64,000 nucleotides of DNA from Robertmurraya_A mangrovi (GTDB lineage Bacteria; Bacillota; Bacilli; Bacillales; Cytobacillaceae): NCBI RefSeq assembly GCF_034427655.1, contig NZ_JAXOFX010000012.1:67725-131724 (forward strand). The letters are read 5' to 3'. Of the stretch, positions 49,879 to 58,904 are shown one piece after another; position 1 is the stretch's first letter; each line of letters begins with the position of its first letter. A model generated the notes under the pieces. It had not been told where the DNA came from, did not search any database, and saw nothing but the letters and a program-made list of their open reading frames with translations. Both the position numbers and the translations under genes were made by a program.

Positions 49879-50856
49879 TTATTTCATCACTAATTCAGCA
49901 GCTTCAACCGTCGCTTCTCTATTCTTCCACTCGCTAAGCCATCCTGATAATAGATCTTTCAATTCACGATCAACAGGCTGTTTCACAATCTTTTTATACT
50001 CATTGATGATAGTAGAAAAACCTTCTTTATCTGTTTTACGAAGAATATGATTCATATTTTCAATCACATGAGTTTCACACTCTCCTGGAATCAATTCACG
50101 CATTTTATCTAAATCTGTTAATTTAACGTTAATATCCTTTGTTCCTGTGATAGCTAGAACTGGGCATTCGGCATTAACTAACACTTTAGATACATCAACA
50201 ACTCCATGCTCTCTATTCCATTTTGCATTTATTTTTTTACCTTTATGTTTAATAACAGCTGCATCGGTACTTAAGATTGCCTTTGACATATCTTCATTCA
50301 TCTTCTCTATCTTTTGATCTAGCTTTAATAATCTCAATAACCAACCTTGGAAGCCTCTTAACGAACGAACATCTTCCATCATTTTTTCTCGCTGCCATTC
50401 TGTTGTTCTAGCCAAGCACTCTGCCGTACCCGCAAGAAGGACCATTCCATTAACTGGAACACGTTCATTTACAAATGGAGCAATAATGGATCCTTCACTA
50501 TGACCAAGTAAAATCACTCTGTCAGGGTCAATCCCAGGTTGTTTTTTTGCAAATTCCAAAACCGCTTGTGCATCATCAATCAGATCATACACACCTGCTT
50601 CTAGAAAATCTCCTTTACTCTCGCCAACCCCTCTTTTATCATAACGAATCGTAGCAAACCCTTCTGCAACTGCTAAATCACTTAATTCTTTAAAAATATT
50701 AATGGCTAAGCCCTTTGCATTAGAATCTCTATCAATATCCCCACTACCATGCACAAATACTATTAATGGATATTTCTCTTGATTACCCTCTGGTAAAGTT
50801 AAAGTTCCTGCTAAAGGATAAGCCGCAGGTATCATCACTTCAAGTTCTCTTTTCAT
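49879..50856 (-). CDS. Alpha/beta hydrolase (S9/dienelactone-hydrolase-like)
   Basis: 325 residues. The core contains VFVHGSGDIDRDSN (oxyanion), RYDKRGVGES, nucleophile elbow LLGHSEGS near residue 120 and ENMNHILRK with the catalytic His. The N-terminal AAYPLAGTLTLPEG is typical of YpfK-like esterases or small serine hydrolases. No signal peptide. It has its own terminator and separates ccdB from ccdC, which are adjacent in B. subtilis, so it is an insertion relative to that order. Confidence 0.84.
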   Translation of the reverse strand: MKRELEVMIPAAYPLAGTLTLPEGNQEKYPLIVFVHGSGDIDRDSNAKGLAINIFKELSDLAVAEGFATIRYDKRGVGESKGDFLEAGVYDLIDDAQAVLEFAKKQPGIDPDRVILLGHSEGSIIAPFVNERVPVNGMVLLAGTAECLARTTEWQREKMMEDVRSLRGFQGWLLRLLKLDQKIEKMNEDMSKAILSTDAAVIKHKGKKINAKWNREHGVVDVSKVLVNAECPVLAITGTKDINVKLTDLDKMRELIPGECETHVIENMNHILRKTDKEGFSTIINEYKKIVKQPVDRELKDLLSGWLSEWKNREATVEAAELVMK

Positions 50857-50947
50857 ATTAATTTTCCACCCTCAATTTGATTTGTTATAGTTAATACGAC
50901 TGAGAGTAGAAAATCGTTCACCGGAAATTAAAAATTTTTTTCTTTAT

Positions 50948-50991
50948 AAAAAAAGCCACTCTGGAATTCTCCAAAGCAGCTCTTATTTCTA
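50948..50991 (-). terminator. Terminator after ccdB
   Basis: Imperfect stem AGCTGCTTTGGA/TCCAGAGTGGCT followed by seven T on the minus strand. Confidence 0.8.
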
Positions 50992-50994
50992 TTA

Positions 50995-51354
50995 TTAAGA
51001 TAATACTCGACTGATTGCTTCAAGCACTCTTCCTTCATCAAAAGGTTTTACGATGAAGTCTTTCGCTCCCGCTTCAATCGCTTCGACCACCATTTTTTGT
51101 TGTCCCATCGCTGAGCACATAATGATTTTGGCATTCGGGAATTCTTTTTTAATTTCCTTAACGGCTTCTAGTCCGCTCATTTCTGGCATCGTAATATCCA
51201 TCGTTACTAAGTCTGGGTTTAGTTCACGATATAATTCAATCGCAACCTTCCCATTTTCACCTTCCCCAACGACTTCATGGTTCGTTTTTTGTAAAATGTT
51301 CGATAGGGTCAGTCTCATAAATTTTGCATCATCCACAATTAATATTCTAGCCAT
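50995..51354 (-). CDS. ccdB: CheY-like response regulator CcdB (YneI)
   Basis: 119 residues, a lone receiver domain: ILIVDDAKFMRLTLSNIL (acidic pocket), phospho-Asp in LVTMDITMPEMSG, Thr/Ser switch MCSAMGQ, and KPFDEGR. No output domain. It resembles CheY but sits between ccdA and ccdC-type genes as in B. subtilis yneI. AAGGGGG lies eight bases before the ATG. 192 bp downstream of ccdA. Confidence 0.88.
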   Translation of the reverse strand: MARILIVDDAKFMRLTLSNILQKTNHEVVGEGENGKVAIELYRELNPDLVTMDITMPEMSGLEAVKEIKKEFPNAKIIMCSAMGQQKMVVEAIEAGAKDFIVKPFDEGRVLEAISRVLS

Positions 51355-51546
51355 CGTTGTTTCCCCCTTGGCTTTTCAACGAAAAAATCTCTATATAATT
51401 AATCCATTCAAACTAATATGTTTCCATAATGATGGAAAAACAAACTTCTTTTTCAGAAGGACACTTACTTAAATATAGCTAAATATACCTAAAAGTTCAA
51501 TGTATACAATCCGACAAATTTCGATATTTCGTTCATTGAAATGTAA

Positions 51547-52254
51547 TCAAAACCCAGTAAACCCACCAAATAAGCTAGAGAAAATAGCGATGATTTTAGT
51601 CATCCAGTCAAAGAATAACACAACACCCATCACAATCATAATGTAGCCGCCAACTTTCATAATCAGAACATTATGCTTGCGAATCCATTGCATGCGCCCA
51701 ATAAAGAACGAAAGGATTAAAAATGGAACAGCGAATCCTAACGTATAAGCAATCATATACACAAGGCTAGACCCTGGATTGGTCGCCGCTAAAGCAAAAA
51801 CCGTCATTAAAATAGGACCAGTACAAGGCGTCCAGCCAGCAGCAAAGGCAATTCCGATTAAAACCGAACCAAAATATCCAGACGGACGGTTTTTAAAATT
51901 AAATTTTCGATCTTTCATCATAAACTCTGGCTTCAGTACTCCAACAATTATAAATCCGAAAAATACGATAAAAATAGCACCTAGCTGACGAATTAAATCT
52001 TTGTAGTCCGCAAAAAACTCACCAATAAAGGACGTGCTGAATCCTAGAGCGATAAAAATAATTGAGAATCCTAATAAGAAAAAAATCGTATGCATGAAGC
52101 TACGTTTTTGTAATAAAGCATTCTCCGATTTTAACTCCCCTACACTCATTCCCGTTATGTATGATAAAAACGCGGGATATAGAGGCAAACAACAGGGAGA
52201 TATAAAACTTAAAAAGCCCGCACCGAGAGCAATAAATACGTTCACATCTGACAT
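51547..52254 (-). CDS. ccdA: Cytochrome c biogenesis protein CcdA
   Basis: 235 residues with six membrane helices. Redox Cys pairs appear in FISPCCLPLYPAF near residue 20 and AAGWTPCTGPIL near residue 140, each at a helix boundary as expected. CcdA carries reducing equivalents across the membrane to apocytochrome c thioredoxins (ResA) and to spore protein StoA. TAGGAGATG lies ahead of the ATG. First gene of the ccd block. Confidence 0.94.
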   Translation of the reverse strand: MSDVNVFIALGAGFLSFISPCCLPLYPAFLSYITGMSVGELKSENALLQKRSFMHTIFFLLGFSIIFIALGFSTSFIGEFFADYKDLIRQLGAIFIVFFGFIIVGVLKPEFMMKDRKFNFKNRPSGYFGSVLIGIAFAAGWTPCTGPILMTVFALAATNPGSSLVYMIAYTLGFAVPFLILSFFIGRMQWIRKHNVLIMKVGGYIMIVMGVVLFFDWMTKIIAIFSSLFGGFTGF

Positions 52255-52613
52255 GTTAACATCTCCTAGCTTTACTCATTCAACATTCATTCTAACAAAT
52301 CTTCTACTGAAAAGATAATGAATTGACTGTGAACATTATGTGTACAAGATAATAATAGGTGAAAATCCTCCATCTATTAAAGTTTTTTTAAAGTTAAACA
52401 AGTTATTAATCATATTTTATGAATCAGGATTTACAAACATATACAAAGATTTAACAAAATATTGGATTTTAACATTTTCCTTTTGTATTAATTACCAAAA
52501 TCCGTTATACTTTATTAGGGACATACAGTTATTGCAAGTATTTCTCAGCATTTTACAAATTAGATAGCATTCTACTAGAATAATAGAAATATATTTTGAA
52601 AGGAATATCAGCC

Positions 52614-52784
52614 GTGTCGAAACAAGATCTCCTCACCTTAATAGAAAACAAACGAGCTGAATTAATCCAGGTAGCAATGAAAAATGGATTAAGCTCCTCT
52701 ATCGCCATCCGCTATAGCCAAGAGCTTGATACGTTACTAAACGAGTACAATCGTCTTTTTATAAAAAAGGTTCAGACGCATTAA
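52614..52784 (+). CDS. ynzD: Spo0E-like aspartyl-phosphate phosphatase
   Basis: 56 residues. The family core DLLTLIENKRAELIQVAMKN then SSSIAIRYSQELDTLLNEY contains the S(Q)ELD signature of Spo0E-type phosphatases, which dephosphorylate Spo0A and so restrain sporulation. GTG 52614 has AAAGGA nine bases ahead; the TTG six codons earlier lies upstream of that signal. In B. subtilis ynzD lies just beside ccdA, supporting the identity. Confidence 0.88.
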   Translation: MSKQDLLTLIENKRAELIQVAMKNGLSSSIAIRYSQELDTLLNEYNRLFIKKVQTH

Positions 52785-52827
52785 AAAACCGCTTAAAGTT
52801 CATCACCTTGAACTTAAGCGGTTTTTT
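52783..52827. terminator. Bidirectional terminator between ynzD and the ABC exporter
   Basis: AAAAAACCGCTTAA-type stem with one bulge and a GATG-containing loop; six T on each strand. Confidence 0.93.
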
Positions 52828-52865
52828 ATGTGGAAAGGAAGCCCAACCTCTGACTTCATCCAATA

Positions 52866-54659
52866 TTAACCTACGACATCCTCTAATTTCTCCTCAGAGC
52901 CGTTCTGTAATAAGTACATTTTATGATATAACCCTCTCTTCGCTAACAGCTCCTGATGGGTTCCGCGCTCAACAATTTCCCCTTGATGTAGAACTAAGAT
53001 TAAATTCGCATCTTGAATAGTAGAAAGTCGATGAGCAATGGCAATCGTTGTTCGGCCTTCTCTCATTTTCTCTAACGCGATTTGAATCGCCTCTTCTGTT
53101 TCCGTATCAATATTGGCGGTTGCTTCATCCAACACAAGTATTTTCGGATTAGCCGCAATCGTTCTAGCAAAAGCAATCAACTGCCTTTGACCACTAGAGA
53201 AAGTGGACCCTCTCTCAACTACTTTATGATGATAGCCGTCCTCTAGCTTATCAATAAACGTATGGGCTTGAACAAACTCCGCAGCTTCTTCCACTTCTTT
53301 TTCCGATAAATCCGTATTATGAAGACGAATATTATCCATAATCGTACCGTAAAACAGGAATGGATCTTGAAGTACAAGCCCCATTTTTACTCTCAATTCA
53401 TCAGCAGAGTAATCTTTAATCGACTGTCCATCAATAAAAATATCTCCACGTTCAAATTCATAGAAACGCATCATGAGATTAATAATCGAGCTCTTTCCAC
53501 TACCTGTATGGCCGACCAATGCAACGGTTTCTCCTGGTTTAGCTGTAAACGAAATATTTTTTAAAATATCTCGTTTTCCATCATAAGAGAAGCTCACATT
53601 TCTAAACTCAATTTCGCCCTCTTCAATAGAACCAGCTTTACTAGTTTGAGCAGGAGCTAATTCTTCTTCGTCTAGGAGCTTAAACACACGTGATGCTGCA
53701 ACAATCGCTTGTTGGTATAAAGATAGACGCATCATCATATTATTAACCGGCTCAAAAAAACGATCTAAATAGTTAACAAACGCGTATAAAACCCCAATTT
53801 CAATCGGATTATTAAAGGAAGTAATTCCGAAAAAGCTTAGCACAAGAATAATTGCGGCAACATAAACAAGGTCAATCGCGGGACGTAAAAGTAGACCATC
53901 TACCTTAATATTTTTCATCCCTGCCTGGTAATGTTTATCATTTATTTCCCCAAACTCCGCACGAAGGCGTTTCTCTTGGCGAAACACTTGGATAATCCCC
54001 ATTCCTGATAATGACTCACTCAGCTTCGCATTTAACTGACTTAAGCGTTCCCTCATATCTTGATAAAAACGTGAGCTTAACTTTCGGTACAGTTGCATAA
54101 TGAAAAAGATTACCGGTAAAATAAACAAGCAGAAAAATGCTAATTTTACATTGAGAATAAACATCGCAACAAAGATCCCTATGATTAAGAACCCACTTTG
54201 AATGAACGTCACAATAACGGTCACGAACATATCCTTAATTGCTTCTGTATCATTCGTTACCCTTGAAACAATACTTCCCGCTGGCGTTTTATCAAAATAA
54301 CGTAATCCTAATGACTGTACTTTTGAAAACACATCAATGCGGATTTGTTGAATAATTTTTAACGCAATTTCCTGGAACTTTAATAGTTGAAAATAGGAAA
54401 CTAACACATTTCCAATCTGAATCCCCATATACGCCAAAGCCAGCATGAGTAATGGCTGGAATGGCAGGTTTCTTGGTGTTAAATAATCATCAATGAAGAT
54501 TTTTACTAAAATCGGTCCTAAAATATCCCCAATGGTCGTTAAAAGCAATAAGCTAAACGCAAGGACGATTGTTTTTGTATGAGGCTTTGTGTAGGCTAAC
54601 AGTCGATAAAGAACTTTTCGCTGCTCCTTCCCACTCTCCACCTTTATTTTTTCATCCAT
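52866..54659 (-). CDS. ABC exporter half-transporter, canonical ATPase (YheH/BmrD-like)
   Basis: About 597 residues: six-helix export domain (about 20-310) and NBD (about 345-580). Walker A GHTGSGKSS, signature FSSGQRQLIAFARTI, Walker B ILVLDEATANID with the catalytic Glu and AHRLST. GGAGG (inside the last codons of the partner gene) lies eight bases before ATG 54659; the ATG five codons earlier has none. With the partner it should form a heterodimeric multidrug or peptide exporter of the BmrCD/YfiBC type. Confidence 0.86.
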   Translation of the reverse strand: MDEKIKVESGKEQRKVLYRLLAYTKPHTKTIVLAFSLLLLTTIGDILGPILVKIFIDDYLTPRNLPFQPLLMLALAYMGIQIGNVLVSYFQLLKFQEIALKIIQQIRIDVFSKVQSLGLRYFDKTPAGSIVSRVTNDTEAIKDMFVTVIVTFIQSGFLIIGIFVAMFILNVKLAFFCLFILPVIFFIMQLYRKLSSRFYQDMRERLSQLNAKLSESLSGMGIIQVFRQEKRLRAEFGEINDKHYQAGMKNIKVDGLLLRPAIDLVYVAAIILVLSFFGITSFNNPIEIGVLYAFVNYLDRFFEPVNNMMMRLSLYQQAIVAASRVFKLLDEEELAPAQTSKAGSIEEGEIEFRNVSFSYDGKRDILKNISFTAKPGETVALVGHTGSGKSSIINLMMRFYEFERGDIFIDGQSIKDYSADELRVKMGLVLQDPFLFYGTIMDNIRLHNTDLSEKEVEEAAEFVQAHTFIDKLEDGYHHKVVERGSTFSSGQRQLIAFARTIAANPKILVLDEATANIDTETEEAIQIALEKMREGRTTIAIAHRLSTIQDANLILVLHQGEIVERGTHQELLAKRGLYHKMYLLQNGSEEKLEDVVG

Positions 54660-54663
54660 CCTC

Positions 54664-56412
54664 TTATCCTCCATGCTCTACAAGTTCTTCAAGCTGTTGA
54701 CGTAGATACATCTCTTTATACCAGCCATCATGCTCCATCAATTGATCATGTGTACCTTTTTGAATAATCTCCCCTTCATCTAGGACAATAATCAAATCGG
54801 CATGCTGGATGGCACTTAGTCTATGAGCAGTTATCATCGTTGTTTTTCCACCGCGGTTCTCTTTTAACGCAGATAAAATGGCTTCCTCCGTCTTTGCATC
54901 AACCGCCGACAAGGAATCATCTAACACTAATACCTCTGGATCCATCACTAGTGCTCTAGCAATCGAAATTCGTTGCTTTTGTCCACCTGATAGGGAAACC
55001 CCTCTCTCCCCAACAACCGTGTCATATCCATCCGTAAACATCAAAATATCATCGTGAATATTCGCCACCGTCGCTGCATGATAGATCTCTAATTTATCTA
55101 CCATCGGTTTAGCAAAAGCAATATTTTCTCCAACCGTAGCTGAGAACAAGAAATGATCCTGAGGAACATAACCAATCGCTTCTCTTAAGCTTGAAGTTTG
55201 ATAGTTTTGCAGCTTCTTCCCGCCAAACAAAATCTCACCATCATTGCTTTCAAATTGACGAATAAGTAGTTTTAATAGTGAAGTCTTACCAGCACCTGTT
55301 TTCCCTACTATTCCAAGAGTTTGCCCTCTTTTTAAAGTAAAATGAATGTTTTTTAACATAGGTTCCTTCTCATCCGGGTAGGTAAAACTATGAATATTAT
55401 ACTCAATATCCCCACTAGGCGTTTCGTCAACCGCTCCTTCCACGTCAATAATATCCGCTTTCTCTGCTAACAGTTCAGACACACGATCGTAAGAAGCACG
55501 GCCACGCTCTACTATATTAAATAACCAACCGAAAGCTAACATCGGCCAAATCAACAGTCCTAAATAGGTGGTAAAAGAAATCAACTGACCGATCGTTAAT
55601 TCACCTTGTAATACATATCTCGAACCAAACGTTAACGCTAAGAAAAAGGAAATCCCTACAATAATCGAAATCGTCGGGTCGAAAAGTGAATCGATTCTAG
55701 CAACCGAAATATTTTTCTGAACGACATCATCTGATTGTTTACGAAAATCCTCAATATCTTCCTTCTCTTGCCCAAACGTTTTAATAACCTTAATCCCCGT
55801 AATACTTTCCTGGGTTTTATCGTTCAAGTTCGAGAAAGCTTCTTGAGCTTTATGAAATCTCTTATGTAAAAGAGTTCCGTACCAGTTCGTTAATAACGCC
55901 ATAAAAGGCATAGGAATTAAACAAATAAGGGTAAGCTTCCAACTAATCGTTGTCGCCATTGCAATGATTACAAAGCCACCCGTTGCTAAGGAATCGACAA
56001 GCGTCAGTACACCAGACCCAGCCGTTTGTTGAATAGCAGACAAATCATTTGTCGCATGCGCCATTAAATCCCCTGTTCTCTTTTTCTGATAAAAAGACTG
56101 TGACATTTGAGTAAAGTGATGATAAAGCTTATTACGAAGCAACCTCGATAGCTTCACAGCTGAACCAAAAATCATAATCCTCCAATAATAGCGCAACACA
56201 TACATCACTAGGGCAGCCGCTACTAAAGCAACAATCCACTTCCCTAAAATACTCCCCGTTAACGTATCCTCCTGGATATGGTCCACTATAATACCGATGA
56301 CCTTAGGAGGTAACAGCTGTAAAAAAGCGACGAACAGTAAGATTAAAATACCTGTTACGTAAGCCTTCTTCTCCTGTTTAAAAAACCACATAAGCTGAAG
56401 AAAAACTTTCAT
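54664..56412 (-). CDS. ABC exporter half-transporter, degenerate catalytic site (YheI/BmrC-like)
   Basis: 582 residues with six-helix domain and NBD. Walker A GKTGAGKTS, signature LSGGQKQRISIARAL, but Walker B ends VLVLDDSLSAVD: the catalytic Glu is Asp, as in the BmrC-type subunit of heterodimers, so this half has the consensus-broken ATP site. It precedes and couples with the canonical half (its stop lies between the partner's ribosome site and start). Substrate cannot be told. Confidence 0.87.
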   Translation of the reverse strand: MKVFLQLMWFFKQEKKAYVTGILILLFVAFLQLLPPKVIGIIVDHIQEDTLTGSILGKWIVALVAAALVMYVLRYYWRIMIFGSAVKLSRLLRNKLYHHFTQMSQSFYQKKRTGDLMAHATNDLSAIQQTAGSGVLTLVDSLATGGFVIIAMATTISWKLTLICLIPMPFMALLTNWYGTLLHKRFHKAQEAFSNLNDKTQESITGIKVIKTFGQEKEDIEDFRKQSDDVVQKNISVARIDSLFDPTISIIVGISFFLALTFGSRYVLQGELTIGQLISFTTYLGLLIWPMLAFGWLFNIVERGRASYDRVSELLAEKADIIDVEGAVDETPSGDIEYNIHSFTYPDEKEPMLKNIHFTLKRGQTLGIVGKTGAGKTSLLKLLIRQFESNDGEILFGGKKLQNYQTSSLREAIGYVPQDHFLFSATVGENIAFAKPMVDKLEIYHAATVANIHDDILMFTDGYDTVVGERGVSLSGGQKQRISIARALVMDPEVLVLDDSLSAVDAKTEEAILSALKENRGGKTTMITAHRLSAIQHADLIIVLDEGEIIQKGTHDQLMEHDGWYKEMYLRQQLEELVEHGG

Positions 56413-56612
56413 GAATACATCCTCCGAAATAAAATAGAAGCCTGTAACATTATCCTTCTAAAATAATTTATACAAGCTATAAAAACATGTAACACGTAAG
56501 AAAATTGAACAACTACATAATCAATATGACTCAGCTATTTTACCAAATATTTAAAAAATATGGAAGATTATTATTTCTTAACTAGAAGTAAAGCTAATGA
56601 AAATAAACAACT

Positions 56613-56638
56613 AAAAAAGAGCTTGCGACAAGCTCTTT
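56613..56638 (-). terminator. Terminator of the SDR gene
   Basis: AAAGAGCTTG/CAAGCTCTTT with 3-base loop, then T-run on the minus strand. Confidence 0.92.
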
Positions 56639-56650
56639 CTGAATGATTTA

Positions 56651-57721
56651 TTATTTTAGTACCGGAACTTTCTTATCAACAAATCCATGGATAATGGTTC
56701 GTAACATCTTCTCATCCATGTCTAAAGGAGTCTTTCCTGAGAGCTCTAATACCCTCTTCGTATTTTCACAAGGAAATCGTCTACTGTGACTCCAATAGCT
56801 TTTAAATACGTCAAGAGGTTTATTAAACAGCATCTCATCTTCTCTTAGTTGGTAATCCGAATCAAAACTAATGGTTTCAAGATTCGGAAAGTCTAGCACT
56901 TCTTTTATTACTCTAATCAAATCGCTATGAATGGGAGGGTTTGGGTTCGTAATATTAAAGATTTCTTTATTTTTTGCATAGGAAAGTGCTGAAACGAATA
57001 CCATGGATACATAATCTACAGGGACTAAATTAGAATTTACGTCTAAGTTTATTCTAACATGGAACTTCCTATCTCTTGAGTCCTGATTTCTAGCCATTTT
57101 CCTTTTTAACAAATACAAACTTTTTAGAAATCCATATAAGCCAAAACTAGTATCTGCTTGTCCTGTTTTTGAATCTCCAATGATAATAGCAGGCCGTAAA
57201 ATCGATACGAATAACTGATCACTATAAGAAAGGACAAGATGCTCGGCTATACATTTCGTTTCTTCATAATAATTAACAAACTCTCTATCCGTTGAGTATA
57301 ATTCCTCAAATCCTTCAGACTCCATTCCAATCGTATAGGCAGTACTTACATAGAAGAATTTTTTACAATTAATCGTAACAGCAAAATCAAGTACATGTTT
57401 CGTTCCGTCCACGTTGACTTTATAGGAGAAATCTCTATCATTTGGGTCAAAAGATAGTAATGCAGCCATATGGTAAATAGCATCTATACTAGACGTTATC
57501 CCTTGTATTTCTTCTGCTAATAACCCTAGATTTGTACTCGTGACATCCCCTTCTAAAACATGCACTCTTGACCTTTGTTCAGAACCCGGTAACTCTTCGA
57601 AAAAAGTCTTTAATTTATTCTTATTTCTAACAAGCAAATACAACTCGTGTCCTTCATCTAATAAATCCATTGCGACCTTTTTACCTAAAAAGCCATTCGC
57701 ACCTGTAAGTAAGATCCTCAT
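56651..57721 (-). CDS. Extended SDR / thioester-reductase-like NAD(P)-binding protein
   Basis: 356 residues. N-terminal VLLTGANGFLGKKVAMDLL-type motif (residues 4-20), VLEGDVTSTNLGL, AALLSFD, YYEETKC as a YxxxK-type active site and LRPAIIIGDS. This pattern fits the NAD_binding_4 (male-sterility/thioester reductase) branch, which reduces acyl thioesters, or a sterol/dihydroflavonol-reductase-type SDR. Substrate unknown. It has no homologue in the B. subtilis yneF-ynzD interval that I recall, so it is an accessory insertion together with the exporter pair next door. Confidence 0.75.
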   Translation of the reverse strand: MRILLTGANGFLGKKVAMDLLDEGHELYLLVRNKNKLKTFFEELPGSEQRSRVHVLEGDVTSTNLGLLAEEIQGITSSIDAIYHMAALLSFDPNDRDFSYKVNVDGTKHVLDFAVTINCKKFFYVSTAYTIGMESEGFEELYSTDREFVNYYEETKCIAEHLVLSYSDQLFVSILRPAIIIGDSKTGQADTSFGLYGFLKSLYLLKRKMARNQDSRDRKFHVRINLDVNSNLVPVDYVSMVFVSALSYAKNKEIFNITNPNPPIHSDLIRVIKEVLDFPNLETISFDSDYQLREDEMLFNKPLDVFKSYWSHSRRFPCENTKRVLELSGKTPLDMDEKMLRTIIHGFVDKKVPVLK

Positions 57722-57794
57722 TAAATAGAATACACTCCTATAAAGTTTTATTATCTACAAATATAACCTTACACCGGTATAATGATAATGCCAA

Positions 57795-57840
57795 TAAAAA
57801 AAACCACGATTCCATTGATTTACAACAGAAAAGTGGTTTT
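57795..57840 (-). terminator. yneF terminator
   Basis: AAAACCAC/GTGGTTTT with a long inner loop, ending in eight T on the minus strand. Confidence 0.8.
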
Positions 57841-57898
57841 ATCAAACAGTAGAATTAGTAGTCAAACGATATCAAGGCAACCCTCGAACACATTCGAA

Positions 57899-58111
57899 TT
57901 ACTTCGTCTGCTTGTTCATCGCTGACATCATTTGATTGATTTTCTTTTGCGATGGCTTCATACCCATTTGCATCATCATCATTTTTAACATTTGTTCGTT
58001 AATTGGTGGATTTTTCTTTAGGTAGCTCATCATATATTTTCGAGCAATGAAAAATCCTAGTGCTACACCAGCTAGTAATGCTAGTATACCTACTAGAATG
58101 TATCCCCACAT
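57899..58111 (-). CDS. yneF: YneF family protein (UPF0154)
   Basis: 70 residues: one membrane helix (YILVGILALLAGVALGFFIA) and the conserved KYMMSYLKKNPPINEQMLKM ... GMKPSQKKINQMM. A small, very conserved Firmicute protein of unknown function; homologues include the mycoplasma MG335.1 type. Follows sirA on the same strand, as in B. subtilis. Confidence 0.93.
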   Translation of the reverse strand: MWGYILVGILALLAGVALGFFIARKYMMSYLKKNPPINEQMLKMMMMQMGMKPSQKKINQMMSAMNKQTK

Positions 58112-58197
58112 ACTATATTTCCTCCTTCAAGTTGTCTATCATACAGTGTACTAAACCAAACTATATTATACAAGATTTGCTTAAGAATTTCTCTCTT

Positions 58198-58635
58198 TTA
58201 AATAAATTTTCTTTCTTTAATTGGCTTTAACCAGCCATAACGATGGTGGTCTAAATCAATTGCTAGAAAAGAACTTTCCATTTTCCTTAAAATTTCAAAG
58301 AAAATCGTTTCCGCATCATAATTCCCTTCCGCTTCAATAATTATGTATTTATCAAACACTTCGAGCTTTGCTGAACTAATCTTTCCATTATATATATAGT
58401 ATGCACCTTTTTCCGTTCGAAAATCCCTCCGTCTTTGCAACTGTTGATGAATATACTGATGGAGTCGTAAAGTAGGAACGGGCTTTGTAATATAGTTAAT
58501 TTGCTTAGCTAGAATTCGGCTCATTTCACCAAATGAATGACTATACTCACGAAATAAATCAAAAAACATTCTTTCTCTACCAAAGTAATGGGAGGCAAAT
58601 TCGTCTTCAATTAAATATAACTGATAAGTTCTCAC
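58198..58635 (-). CDS. sirA: Sporulation inhibitor of replication SirA (YneE)
   Basis: 145 residues. The start TYQLYLIEDEFASHYFGRER is characteristic of SirA, which binds DnaA domain I and blocks new replication rounds when Spo0A is active. GTG 58635 has GAGGAGGG eight bases ahead; a TTG six codons earlier lies in that signal. In B. subtilis it is under Spo0A control. Located between tkt and yneF as there. Confidence 0.9.
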   Translation of the reverse strand: MRTYQLYLIEDEFASHYFGRERMFFDLFREYSHSFGEMSRILAKQINYITKPVPTLRLHQYIHQQLQRRRDFRTEKGAYYIYNGKISSAKLEVFDKYIIIEAEGNYDAETIFFEILRKMESSFLAIDLDHHRYGWLKPIKERKFI

Positions 58636-58863
58636 GTACAAAACCCTCCTCAAAAAAGTCTATTTATCTTAAAACATAATTAGTTTTCCAATTATTTAGA
58701 TTTCATTTCTCTATTATATAGAAAGGTTACTGTAACATTTGTCTTACAACGTCAAAAACTTTCACTTCTTTTGTCGAATCTATATTTTCATTGAGAGTTC
58801 TAATGAGGAAGTGAAAAATAGTAGGATAGTGAAGAGGACTTATACCTTCTTTTTGAAACCAAT

Positions 58864-58891
58864 AAAAAAACACTGGTTCCCCAGTGTTTTT
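58864..58891 (-). terminator. tkt terminator
   Basis: AAAAACACTGG/CCAGTGTTTTT with 4-base loop. Confidence 0.93.
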
Positions 58892-58904
58892 CAAATACTG
58901 CTTA

